Notes under the pieces: generated by a model
The model's input: the letters and a program-made list of their open reading frames with translations, nothing else
What the model was told of the DNA's origin: nothing
Database searches by the model: none
Part shown: positions 33,051-41,874 of the stretch, piece after piece
How the letters are laid out: every line of letters starts with the position of its first letter
Numbering within the stretch: position 1 is the stretch's first letter
Position numbers and translations under genes: made by a program
Source: Paenibacillus sophorae
GTDB taxonomy: Bacteria; Bacillota; Bacilli; Paenibacillales; Paenibacillaceae
Direction of reading: 5' to 3'
NCBI RefSeq assembly: GCF_018966525.1
Contig: NZ_CP076607.1
Location: 3,348,001 to 3,412,000, forward strand
DNA length: 64,000 nt

Positions 33051-34265
33051 ATGTTGAAAGGCAAAACGATATTGCTTGGCATCACCGGCGGAATCGCGGC
33101 GTATAAAGCGGCCGCCCTGTGCAGCAAGCTGGTGCAAAAGGGTGCCAAGGTGCATGTTATTATGACGGCTTCGGCCAAACAGTTCATTACTGAACTGACA
33201 TTGCAGTCATTGTCGAAACAGAGGGTGTACAGCGATACCTTCCAGGAGCGCGATCCTTCCTCTATCTCACATATCGATTTGGCTGATTCGGCCGATCTTG
33301 TGCTGGTGGCGCCAGCCACTGCAAATATTATCGCCAAAATGGCCCATGGCATCGCTGATGACATGCTCTCTACCGTGCTGTTGGCAGCGACAGGACCTGT
33401 AATGGTCGCTCCGGCGATGAATGTGCATATGTATCAGCATCCTGCCGTACAGAATAATCTGGATATTCTTGCCAAGCGCGGAATCCAGTTCATCGAACCT
33501 GGTGAGGGGCTGCTGGCATGCGGCTATGTCGGTAAGGGACGAATGGAGGAGCCGGAGACCATCGTCAGCTGTGTAGAGACGTATTTTGAGCAGAAGGCTG
33601 GGAGTCGTAAACTGGCCGGCAAAAAAGTCGTCATAACAGCCGGCGGCACGGTGGAACGGATCGATCCTGTCCGCTATATTTCCAATGATTCTTCCGGCAA
33701 AATGGGCTTTGCGCTGGCGCGTGCGGCCAAGGAAATGGGCGCTGAGGTAACGCTGGTAGCCGCCCGAACGGATGAACGGCCGCCGCTGGATGTGAACGTT
33801 GTGCGCGTTCAATCCGCCGATGAGATGTATGACGCCGTGTCGGCCGTCTGGGAGGACTGTGATATTCTGATCAAGGCTGCCGCCGTATCGGATTACCGCC
33901 CGAAGGAAAGAGCGGATACCAAGATCAAGAAGTCCGGCGACACAATGACCCTGGAGCTGGTAAAGACCGTCGATATTCTGGAAACTTTGGGAGAGCGCAA
34001 GCAGCATCAGCTTCTAATCGGGTTTGCAGCGGAGACCGGCAATGCTGAAATGTACGCCAAAGACAAGCTGGTTCGCAAAAATCTTGATCTGATCGTCGCC
34101 AATGATGTAGGTATGCCGGGAGCCGGTTTCAGTGTTGATACGAATATTGTCTCGATATATGACAAAAGAGGTCTTGTGGAGGAACTGCCGCTGCTCTCTA
34201 AGGATGAGGTAGCCCGCCGGCTGCTCGCCATTGCGGCGACCCGGCTGCCGGAAGCAGGTCTGTAA
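33051..34265 (+). CDS. coaBC: Bifunctional phosphopantothenoylcysteine decarboxylase/synthase CoaBC
   Basis: The 404-residue protein has a flavin-dependent CoaC decarboxylase domain (about residues 1-180; 'GITGGIAAYKAA', 'PAMNVHMYQHPAVQNN' with the catalytic region and 'ACGYVGKGRMEEPE') and a CoaB ligase domain (about 190-400; 'VVITAGGTVERIDPVRYI', 'SSGKMG', 'KAAAVSDYRP'). It carries out two steps of CoA synthesis from 4'-phosphopantothenate. ATG 33051 has GGGAAGGAA upstream; the open frame before it (from 32958) is not supported. The stop overlaps the priA start (TAATG). Confidence 0.96.
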   Translation: MLKGKTILLGITGGIAAYKAAALCSKLVQKGAKVHVIMTASAKQFITELTLQSLSKQRVYSDTFQERDPSSISHIDLADSADLVLVAPATANIIAKMAHGIADDMLSTVLLAATGPVMVAPAMNVHMYQHPAVQNNLDILAKRGIQFIEPGEGLLACGYVGKGRMEEPETIVSCVETYFEQKAGSRKLAGKKVVITAGGTVERIDPVRYISNDSSGKMGFALARAAKEMGAEVTLVAARTDERPPLDVNVVRVQSADEMYDAVSAVWEDCDILIKAAAVSDYRPKERADTKIKKSGDTMTLELVKTVDILETLGERKQHQLLIGFAAETGNAEMYAKDKLVRKNLDLIVANDVGMPGAGFSVDTNIVSIYDKRGLVEELPLLSKDEVARRLLAIAATRLPEAGL

Positions 34266-36814
34266 TGGATATCGCAAAGGTGATCGTCGATGTTCCTGTG
34301 CGCAGCACCGACAAAACCTTCGATTATTCGATTCCGGAATCTTTAAAAGTATGGATTGAGGTAGGCAGCCGGGTGGCGGTTCCTTTCGGGCACCGAACCG
34401 TTCAGGGCTTTGTTGTTTCCCTGGAGTATGGCGATGTGCGGGCGATTCAGGGAATCAAGCCGATCCAGGAAGTGCTTGATCTCATTCCTCCGCTCTCGCC
34501 GGAACTCGTGGAGCTGGCGGATTGGATGAGCGAGCGATATGCCTGCCGCCGGATTTCGGCGCTGCAGGCGATGCTGCCGACGGCGCTTAAGGGCAAAGCC
34601 GAACGGCTTATTTCGCTTGGGGCCACTGAGCCTGAACCGAGGAATGAAGAAGGAACGCTGTTTCCCGATGAGGAGTGGTTTCCGGTCTTCCAAGGTACCG
34701 GCCGGGAGGAGCGGGATATTACTGAATTTGTACGCCGCGCCGGCGAGGTGTCGATGAAGCAGCTGTCACGGGCTTTTCCGGATGGGGCGGAAACGATAAA
34801 ATTCATGCTTCGTCGGGGCGCACTGAAGGAAAGCCAATCGATCAAGGACAAAATGGGCAAGAAGAAGCTTAAAGCTGTCGATCTGACGATGGAACCGGAA
34901 TCCGCGCGGGAAGCGCTGAATAATCTGCCTGCCAGATCCGCCCGCCAGAAGGAAGTCCTATCGTTTCTGATCGATATGGAAGCGGTGCTTCCGATGCCGC
35001 TGAAGGAGATATTGTCTGCACTGCAGGTGAACGCCGGAACGGTAAAGGGACTGGAAGATAAAGGATTGATCGAGATTACGGAGGTGGAGGTCTACCGCGA
35101 TCCCTACCGCGGCCGCGACTTCAAGCCGAGTGCGCCGCTTCCGCTAACCTCCGAGCAAACGGCGGTTTATGGACGTATTGTAAGGGCTGTCGACGAGCAG
35201 CGGCATGAGACCTTTCTGCTTCACGGCGTGACCGGCAGCGGAAAGACGGAAATCTACCTTCAGTGCATCCAGCACTGCGTCGAGCAAGGCCGGCAGGCTG
35301 TTGTACTTGTTCCCGAAATATCGTTAACTCCTCAAATGGTGGAACGTTTCAAGGGGAGATTCGGCAGCGGGGTTGCGGTCATGCACAGCCGTCTGTCTTC
35401 CGGAGAACGCTATGACGAGTGGCGCAAGATCCGCGAAGGCAAAGCGTCGGTTGCCGTCGGCGCGCGCTCTGCGATATTCGCTCCGTTTGGCAATCTGGGA
35501 CTGATTATTATGGATGAGGAGCATGAAACCTCGTACAAGCAGGAGGAAAATCCGAGATATCATGCGCGCGATGTGGCGGTTCGCCGGGCGCTGCTCGGTG
35601 ATGCGGTCGTCATACTGGGATCGGCGACACCTTCGCTGGAGAGCTATTATGCCGCCAGGTCGAAAAGCGACGAGAATTTCTCACCGGTGCTGCTGGAAAT
35701 GCCAAGCCGGGCGCTGGGAAACGAGCTTCCGGCGGTTCAGGTGGTGGACATGCGGGAGGAGCTTAAGGAAGGCAACCGCTCCATGTTCAGCCGGGGACTT
35801 CACGCGGCGCTTCAGAGCAGGCTTGAGCGCGGGGAGCAGACCGTGCTTCTGCTGAACCGCAGAGGATTCTCGACATTTGTGATGTGCCGCAGCTGCGGCT
35901 ACGTCGCGGGCTGTCCAGAGTGCGATATTTCGCTGACGTACCACAGCCGAAGCAATAATCTGCGCTGCCATTACTGCGGTCATTCAGAGCCGGCTCCAGA
36001 GGTCTGTCCGGAATGCGGAAGTGAGCATATCCGTTTTTTTGGAACGGGAACGCAGCGTGTGGAAGAAGAGCTGGTCAAGCTGTTTCCGGGAATGCGGGTT
36101 ATCCGGATGGATGTCGATACGACGACAGAGAAAGGCTCGCATGAGAAGCTGCTGGGACAATTTAGGGACAAGAAGGCCGACGTGCTGCTCGGAACGCAAA
36201 TGGTAGCCAAGGGGCTTGATTTTCCAGATGTAACGCTTGTGGGCGTCATCACAGCGGATTCGGCGCTGAACCTGCCGGATTTCCGGGCCGCCGAGAAGAC
36301 ATTCCAACTTCTTACGCAGGTGGCGGGACGGGCAGGACGGCATAAGCTTCCTGGAGAGGTGCTGGTCCAATCCTACACGCCGGATCATTACTCCATCATT
36401 CACGCCAGCCGCCATGACTATGCCTCGTTCGTAAGGGAAGAACTGAAACATCGGAAAGCGCTCCACTATCCGCCGTACTGCCGGCTGATTCTTGTGACGC
36501 TGTCGCATGAACAAATGCCGGTGGCGCTGCGCATGGCTGAGAATTATGCGATGAGCATTCAAGGAAAGGCAAGGCAGCGCCGGTGGTTCGGCAGTCTGGA
36601 CAAGCTGACCTCGGACGGACTCGATCTGCTTGGTCCAGTAGCTTCCCCGCTGCCCCGGTTAAAGGGACGATACCGGTTCCAGTGCATGATCAAATGGCGG
36701 GGAACCATTGATGCTATCGGGCTGGCCCGCGAGGTGTCGGAAGAGCTGGAAGATTCGCTTCGCGATCCGGTGCTTCAGATCAGTATTGATGTCGATCCCC
36801 AAATGCTGATGTAA
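34265..36814 (+). CDS. priA: Primosomal helicase PriA
   Basis: The 849-residue protein restarts stalled replication forks by binding DNA structures and loading DnaD/DnaB/DnaI. It has the N-terminal 3'-DNA-binding region, Walker A 'GVTGSGKTE' (about residue 323), DEEH box 'IMDEEHETSYK', the zinc region with four CxxC pairs ('CRSC', 'CPEC', 'CHYC', 'CPEC', about residues 540-592) and helicase motifs 'LGTQMVAKGLDFPDV' and 'QVAGRAGR'. It overlaps coaBC by one base. Confidence 0.97.
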   Translation: MDIAKVIVDVPVRSTDKTFDYSIPESLKVWIEVGSRVAVPFGHRTVQGFVVSLEYGDVRAIQGIKPIQEVLDLIPPLSPELVELADWMSERYACRRISALQAMLPTALKGKAERLISLGATEPEPRNEEGTLFPDEEWFPVFQGTGREERDITEFVRRAGEVSMKQLSRAFPDGAETIKFMLRRGALKESQSIKDKMGKKKLKAVDLTMEPESAREALNNLPARSARQKEVLSFLIDMEAVLPMPLKEILSALQVNAGTVKGLEDKGLIEITEVEVYRDPYRGRDFKPSAPLPLTSEQTAVYGRIVRAVDEQRHETFLLHGVTGSGKTEIYLQCIQHCVEQGRQAVVLVPEISLTPQMVERFKGRFGSGVAVMHSRLSSGERYDEWRKIREGKASVAVGARSAIFAPFGNLGLIIMDEEHETSYKQEENPRYHARDVAVRRALLGDAVVILGSATPSLESYYAARSKSDENFSPVLLEMPSRALGNELPAVQVVDMREELKEGNRSMFSRGLHAALQSRLERGEQTVLLLNRRGFSTFVMCRSCGYVAGCPECDISLTYHSRSNNLRCHYCGHSEPAPEVCPECGSEHIRFFGTGTQRVEEELVKLFPGMRVIRMDVDTTTEKGSHEKLLGQFRDKKADVLLGTQMVAKGLDFPDVTLVGVITADSALNLPDFRAAEKTFQLLTQVAGRAGRHKLPGEVLVQSYTPDHYSIIHASRHDYASFVREELKHRKALHYPPYCRLILVTLSHEQMPVALRMAENYAMSIQGKARQRRWFGSLDKLTSDGLDLLGPVASPLPRLKGRYRFQCMIKWRGTIDAIGLAREVSEELEDSLRDPVLQISIDVDPQMLM

Positions 36815-36862
36815 CGCCGTTTTGGCATAGTATATATATAAAACCAGGAAGGTGATAGCGAA

Positions 36863-37348
36863 ATGGCGATACGTTTAATAGTGAAAGAGCCTGACGAAGT
36901 GCTGCACAAGACAGCAAAAGCGGTTACGAAAATTACACCCAATGTGCAAAAGCTGCTGGATGATATGGCGGACACGATGTATGACGCTGAGGGCGTAGGC
37001 CTTGCCGCCCCGCAGGTTGGCATTCTTAAACGGCTGATTGTGGTGGACGCCGATGAAGAGCACGGTCTGATCAAGATGATCAACCCGGAAATCATTAAGT
37101 CCGAAGGCGAACAGTTTGGCCCGGAAGGATGCCTAAGTATTCCGGGCATTAACGGTGATGTTCGCCGCGCGGAAACAGTGACCGTCCACGGGCTCGATCG
37201 TGACGGCAATGAGATTACCATAACGGGAAGCGGGCTGCTCGCCCGGGCATTCCAGCATGAAATCGATCATCTGAATGGTGTGCTGTTCACGGATGTCGCG
37301 GAGAAGGTATACGAAATTAATGCGGAACGCAGCCAGACCGGGGAGTGA
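36863..37348 (+). CDS. def: Peptide deformylase
   Basis: The 161-residue metalloenzyme removes the formyl group from new proteins. The three conserved motifs are intact: 'GVGLAAPQVG' (about residues 43-52), 'EGCLSIPG' (about 88-95, metal Cys) and 'QHEIDHLNG' (about 131-139, two metal His and the catalytic Glu). The ATG has an AGGAAGGTG ribosome binding site. Its stop is four bases before the fmt ribosome binding site, so the two genes acting on N-formylmethionine are coupled. Confidence 0.96.
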   Translation: MAIRLIVKEPDEVLHKTAKAVTKITPNVQKLLDDMADTMYDAEGVGLAAPQVGILKRLIVVDADEEHGLIKMINPEIIKSEGEQFGPEGCLSIPGINGDVRRAETVTVHGLDRDGNEITITGSGLLARAFQHEIDHLNGVLFTDVAEKVYEINAERSQTGE

Positions 37349-37353
37349 TTGAA

Positions 37354-38316
37354 ATGAAGATTGTGTTCATGGGCACACCCGCTTTCGCGGTGCCATGCCT
37401 GCAAATGCTGGTGAATGAAGGCTATGAAGTCGCTGCCGTCATCACCCAGCCTGACCGGCCGCAGGGGAGAAAGAAGATACTGACACCGTCGCCTGTCAAA
37501 GCGGCTGCGGAGGCGCTGGGCCTTCCCGTTCTCCAGCCTGAACGTATGCGGCGTCCGGAGGCGGTTGCGGAGCTAGCCGCCTATGAACCGGAACTGATCG
37601 TTACGGCCGCTTATGGACAGATTCTGCCCAAGGCCGTACTGGATCTGCCTGCCCGGGGATGCGTGAATGTGCATGGATCGCTTTTGCCCAAATACAGGGG
37701 AGGGGCGCCAATCCAGAGAAGCATTATTAATGGCGAAAGCGTAACGGGCGTGACGCTGATGTACATGGCGGAAGGACTGGATACGGGAGATATGATCGCA
37801 AAGGTTGAAGTCCCGATCGAGGATGACGATACGTCGGGAACCCTGTTTGAGAAGCTGAGTCTGGCAGGCCGGGATTTGCTGAAGGCTCAAATGCCTCGTC
37901 TGCTTGCCGGACCCGTACCTGCGGAGCCTCAGGATGACAGCCAGGCGACTTATGCGCCGAATTTGAGCCGGGAGGATGAACGGATTAATTGGAGCGCGGG
38001 CTCGCGCGAAATCTATAACCGAATCCGCGGTCTGGTTCCTTTTTCGGGCGCATTTACACTCTGGAATGATGAGGCATTCAAAATATGGGCTGCGTCTCCT
38101 GATTCAGGTGCTGCCGCCAAGGCTTCTAGCGCTTCTGCTCATGGTGATGGACCCGCACCGGGAACTGTGCTGTCCCTTGGACAGGCCGGCATTGAGGTCA
38201 AGACCGGCGACGGAAGCCTGCATCTTCTTACCGTCCAACCGGCCGGCAAGAAGGCAATGGCCGCGGGAGACTTTGCACGCGGCGGAACGATGAAGCCGGG
38301 TACGGTGCTGGAATGA
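37354..38316 (+). CDS. fmt: Methionyl-tRNA formyltransferase
   Basis: The 320-residue enzyme formylates initiator Met-tRNA using 10-formyl-tetrahydrofolate. Catalytic Asn-His are in 'GCVNVHGSLLPKYRGGAPIQ' (about residues 105-124, split here) and the Asp in 'EGLDTGDM' (about 141). Residues about 246-260 form an Ala/Ser-rich insert. The C-terminal oligonucleotide-binding domain is complete. ATG 37354 follows GGGGAG by eight bases; GTG 37345 overlaps def. The stop overlaps the rsmB start (ATGA). Confidence 0.96.
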   Translation: MKIVFMGTPAFAVPCLQMLVNEGYEVAAVITQPDRPQGRKKILTPSPVKAAAEALGLPVLQPERMRRPEAVAELAAYEPELIVTAAYGQILPKAVLDLPARGCVNVHGSLLPKYRGGAPIQRSIINGESVTGVTLMYMAEGLDTGDMIAKVEVPIEDDDTSGTLFEKLSLAGRDLLKAQMPRLLAGPVPAEPQDDSQATYAPNLSREDERINWSAGSREIYNRIRGLVPFSGAFTLWNDEAFKIWAASPDSGAAAKASSASAHGDGPAPGTVLSLGQAGIEVKTGDGSLHLLTVQPAGKKAMAAGDFARGGTMKPGTVLE

Positions 38317-39815
38317 GCGGGCCTAACAGACAGGGAACGCCGTCAGGCGGGAACAATCTGAACAGCCGCGTAGGCGGGGAACGTAGTGGTAAGGCTGCGC
38401 TCAAAGGCGGCAGGCCCGGCGGAGGGCGTGGTTCCGCAGGCGGGACTAGAACCGGTGCCAAGGGCGTCTCGGCGAGAGAAACAGCCCTTGACGTATTGGT
38501 GCGCGTTCAGCAGGAAGGGGCATACAGCAATCTGCTGCTGAACACCAGCCTGCAGAAGGCGGCCTTATCCCGCGAGGATGCGGGACTGGCCACTGAGTTG
38601 GTGTACGGGACGATCTCGCGTTTGAATACACTCGAATATGTCTTGAAGGGCTTTGTGAGCAAAGGGCTGGACAAGCTTCAGCCCTGGGTTCGCAGCCTGT
38701 TGTCTTTAAGTCTTTATCAGATTATGTACCTTGACCGGATACCGCCTCACGCGGCAGTGAACGAGGCTGTCAATCTGGCCAAGCGCCGCGGCCATCAAGG
38801 CATCTCGGGCATGGTGAATGGCGTGCTGCGGAGCGTGCTTCGCGCGGGTCCGCTGCCGGTAATCCCGCAGGAAATGTCCTGGGAAGAGCGGACCGCTCTT
38901 CTCCATTCGCATCCGCTGTGGATGGTTGAGCGGTGGCGGGACGAGTTCGGAGCGGACACGGCCGAAGCGGTCTGCAAGGCCAATAATGAGCCGCCTGCCG
39001 TAAGCGTCCGGGTGAATACGACGATGACCAGCCGCGATCGGCTGCTTGATGAGATGCTTAGTCAGGGAGTCAATGCCCGGCCGTCGGAACTGAGTCCTTA
39101 TGGAATCGTGGTGAGAGGAGCCGGCAATCTGGCGCTTTCATCGTGGTACCGGGACGGTCTCCTGTCCATTCAGGACGAAAGCTCCATGCTTGTGGCTGAG
39201 GCCGTTAATCCTCTGCCCGGCATGAAGGTGCTGGACTGCTGCGCCGCCCCCGGAGGCAAGACGACGCATATGGGCGAGCTGATGAAGGATCAAGGCTCCA
39301 TTTTTGCGAATGATCTGCATCCGCATAAAGCCGCCCTGATCTCCGATCAGGCTAGGCGCCTTGGACTAGAATGCATCGGCACCGGAAGCGGAGACGCGCT
39401 GGAGCTTGGGGAGAAATTTTCCCCTGCTTCCTTCGACCGGATTTTGCTGGATGCCCCTTGTTCGGGATTGGGAGTTATCCGCCGCAAACCGGATCTGAAA
39501 TGGACCAAACAGCCGGAAGATGCGGCGGCGATTGCCAAACTGCAGTCCGAGCTTCTGGATTCGGCCGCTGCCCTGGTGAAGCCGGGCGGGGTGCTGGTAT
39601 ACAGCACCTGTACGCTCGACCGGATGGAGAACGGCGATATCGTTAATTCCTTCTTGGAACGCAACGAAGGTTTCGGCTCTGTGACATTTTCTTCACCACT
39701 GTGGAATCGTCTTGGTAATAACGTTCTTGCCAGGGGTCAGGGGATGCAAATCTTACCCCAACATTACGGCAGTGACGGCTTCTATATCGCAATTCTTGAA
39801 CGGCTCCGCCAGTAG
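38313..39815 (+). CDS. rsmB: 16S rRNA (cytosine-967-C5) methyltransferase RsmB
   Basis: The 500-residue protein has the NusB-like N-terminal domain (about residues 51-190, starting 'SARETALDVLVRVQQEGAYSN') and the SAM-dependent Rossmann domain with 'CCAAPGGKTTHMGE' (about residues 309-322), 'DAPCSGLG' (about 378) and catalytic 'STCTL' (about 430). An unusual Gly/Arg/Ser-rich extension of about 50 residues precedes the NusB-like part. It methylates C967 of 16S rRNA at carbon 5. The ATG overlaps the fmt stop by 4 bases. A terminator follows. Confidence 0.94.
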   Translation: MSGPNRQGTPSGGNNLNSRVGGERSGKAALKGGRPGGGRGSAGGTRTGAKGVSARETALDVLVRVQQEGAYSNLLLNTSLQKAALSREDAGLATELVYGTISRLNTLEYVLKGFVSKGLDKLQPWVRSLLSLSLYQIMYLDRIPPHAAVNEAVNLAKRRGHQGISGMVNGVLRSVLRAGPLPVIPQEMSWEERTALLHSHPLWMVERWRDEFGADTAEAVCKANNEPPAVSVRVNTTMTSRDRLLDEMLSQGVNARPSELSPYGIVVRGAGNLALSSWYRDGLLSIQDESSMLVAEAVNPLPGMKVLDCCAAPGGKTTHMGELMKDQGSIFANDLHPHKAALISDQARRLGLECIGTGSGDALELGEKFSPASFDRILLDAPCSGLGVIRRKPDLKWTKQPEDAAAIAKLQSELLDSAAALVKPGGVLVYSTCTLDRMENGDIVNSFLERNEGFGSVTFSSPLWNRLGNNVLARGQGMQILPQHYGSDGFYIAILERLRQ

Positions 39816-39847
39816 AGCCGCTGATCTGATCTCAACCGTCTTAATCC

Positions 39848-39879
39848 CCCGCCGGGCCTGCCTCGGCGGGTTTTCTTTT
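39848..39879 (+). terminator. Rho-independent terminator after rsmB
   Basis: CCCGCCG (39848-39854) pairs with CGGCGGG (39864-39870), then TTTTCTTTT. The gap to rlmN (39880-40050) shows a weak promoter-like region and nothing else. Confidence 0.85.
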
Positions 39880-40050
39880 ACCCTCTGTGAGATTTGTGTT
39901 AAAATAGGCAGGATGAGAAATAATATGAATAACTCATGAACAAACGGTAGGGCGGTTTTTTGACGACGGCAGACGGTATTCCCGGGCTATTTTTAGCGAA
40001 AATCCTATAAGTTCAGACATCATTAAGAAAGCACAGGTGCGATCACGATA

Positions 40051-41091
40051 ATGAAACCTTTAATATATGATTTAACCCTTGAAGAGTTGGTAGAGTGGGC
40101 CAAGGACAACGGAGAACCGGCTTTTCGGGGCGGACAGATTTTTGATTGGCTGTACGTCAAGCGTGTCAGCGACTTTGACTCGATGAGCAACCTGCCGAAG
40201 TCTTTGCGGGCGAAGCTGGATGAACAGTTCTCCATGAACGCCCTTTCAGAAATTACAAAACTCGAATCGAAGGACGGAACGGTGAAGTTTCTGTTCGGTC
40301 TCCATGACGATCATGCCATAGAAACGGTCATCATGAAGCATAATTACGGCAACAGTGTATGCGTAACAACCCAGGTGGGCTGCCGGATTGGCTGCACCTT
40401 TTGCGCTTCGACTCTTGGAGGACTTAAGCGGGATTTGACTGCAGGTGAAATTGTGGCACAGGTCGTACGCTCACAGCAGATTCTGGATGCTAGGGGCGAA
40501 CGTGTCAGCAGTATTGTAATCATGGGCACGGGCGAACCGTTTGAGAATTATGACGCCACAATGAGATTCCTGCGCCTGATGATCCATGAAAAAGGATTAA
40601 ATATCGGACAGCGGCATATAACGGTATCAACAAGCGGGATTGTCCCGAGCATTTATAAGTTTGCCGATGAGGATACCCAGATCAACCTGGCGATCTCGAT
40701 CCATGCGCCGAATGACGCGCTTCGTTCAAAGCTGATGCCGGTCAACCGCCGTTATCCTTTTGATGAAGTGATGGAATCGCTGCGCTACTATCAGGCAAAG
40801 ACAGGACGGCGCATCAGCTTCGAATATGCGCTGATCGGCGGCGTAAATGATCAGCCGGAGCATGCAGAAGAGCTTGCTGGAGTGCTCAAGCATATGCTCT
40901 GCCATGTTAATCTGATTCCGGTTAACCATGTGCCTGAACGCAAATATGTGCGCACTTCACGAAATGATATTTTCCAATTTCAGCGGATTTTGGCCGATCA
41001 GGGAGTCAATGTGACGATTCGCCGCGAACAAGGCCATGATATCGCCGCCGCATGTGGACAACTGCGCGCCAAACATATGGAGTTGAGGTGA
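40051..41091 (+). CDS. rlmN: 23S rRNA/tRNA adenine C2 methyltransferase RlmN
   Basis: The 346-residue radical SAM enzyme has the cluster motif 'GCRIGCTFCAS' (CxxxCxxC, about residues 111-121), the 'GGNPFENYD'-like 'GTGEPFENYD' loop, and a C-terminal 'AACGQL' carrying the second catalytic cysteine (about 338). It methylates C2 of A2503 in 23S rRNA and A37 of some tRNAs. The ATG has AGGTG at 14 bases upstream, a rather poor site. It begins the run rlmN-prpC-prkC-rsgA-rpe. Confidence 0.96.
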   Translation: MKPLIYDLTLEELVEWAKDNGEPAFRGGQIFDWLYVKRVSDFDSMSNLPKSLRAKLDEQFSMNALSEITKLESKDGTVKFLFGLHDDHAIETVIMKHNYGNSVCVTTQVGCRIGCTFCASTLGGLKRDLTAGEIVAQVVRSQQILDARGERVSSIVIMGTGEPFENYDATMRFLRLMIHEKGLNIGQRHITVSTSGIVPSIYKFADEDTQINLAISIHAPNDALRSKLMPVNRRYPFDEVMESLRYYQAKTGRRISFEYALIGGVNDQPEHAEELAGVLKHMLCHVNLIPVNHVPERKYVRTSRNDIFQFQRILADQGVNVTIRREQGHDIAAACGQLRAKHMELR

Positions 41092-41097
41092 GATCTT

Positions 41098-41874
41098 TTG
41101 ATCAGAACAGTTCATGCCAGCGACATTGGACGGGTACGTACCGTCAATGAGGATTCGGTCTGGACCGGTGTTACGAGCCAAGGATATACGCTGGGTATTA
41201 TCGCCGATGGAATGGGAGGGCATTTAGCGGGTGATACCGCAAGCCGCCTGGCGCTTGAGTCTGTCCGGGAAGGGCTGGACGGAATTGCGTCCGGTCTTTC
41301 CGGAGAAGACTTAAGCGCGGTCTTGTCGAACGCGATAATGAAAGCCAATGATACCGTCTACAAGCAAGCGGCCAGTGACGAGCGTTACCACAACATGGGG
41401 ACGACTGTCGTGTCTGCGCTGCTCGCAGGGCGGTCTGGATACATTGGTCACATCGGCGACAGCAGAGCTTACATAATTCAGGATGGTAAGGCGCGGCAGT
41501 TGACCGAGGATCACACACTGGTAAACGAGCTGTTCAAGAACGGCCAGATTACACTCGAGGAGCTGGATACGCATCCACGGCGCAACGTTCTTATACGCGC
41601 TCTAGGAACGGATGAGGACATCAAAGTCGATTTGATTCCAATAACGCTTGAACCGGGTGAAGTGCTGCTGCTGTGCAGCGATGGTCTGAGCAATTTTGTT
41701 AGTAGCGAGCACCTGGGGAAGGTTGCCGGCATGCAGGAAATATCGCTTAAGGAAAGAGCGGACCGTTTACTTCAGCTGGCTCTGCTTGCCGGCGGCGGCG
41801 ATAATATCAGCGTCGCCATGCTGGAACATCATGAGGAGGCCGCTGTGCCCGAATCAAAGGAGTGGGAGAGATGA
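41098..41874 (+). CDS. prpC: PP2C-type Ser/Thr protein phosphatase PrpC
   Basis: The 258-residue metal-dependent phosphatase has the PP2C motifs: 'VNEDSVW', 'GIIADGMGGHLAGD' (about residues 36-49), 'YIGHIGDSRAYII' (about 118-130), 'LLCSDGLSNFV' (about 189) and 'GGGDNISVA'. It removes phosphate from targets of PrkC. Translation starts at TTG 41098 with GAGGTG six bases upstream. Its stop overlaps the prkC start (ATGA), the common phosphatase-kinase coupling. Confidence 0.96.
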   Translation: MIRTVHASDIGRVRTVNEDSVWTGVTSQGYTLGIIADGMGGHLAGDTASRLALESVREGLDGIASGLSGEDLSAVLSNAIMKANDTVYKQAASDERYHNMGTTVVSALLAGRSGYIGHIGDSRAYIIQDGKARQLTEDHTLVNELFKNGQITLEELDTHPRRNVLIRALGTDEDIKVDLIPITLEPGEVLLLCSDGLSNFVSSEHLGKVAGMQEISLKERADRLLQLALLAGGGDNISVAMLEHHEEAAVPESKEWER

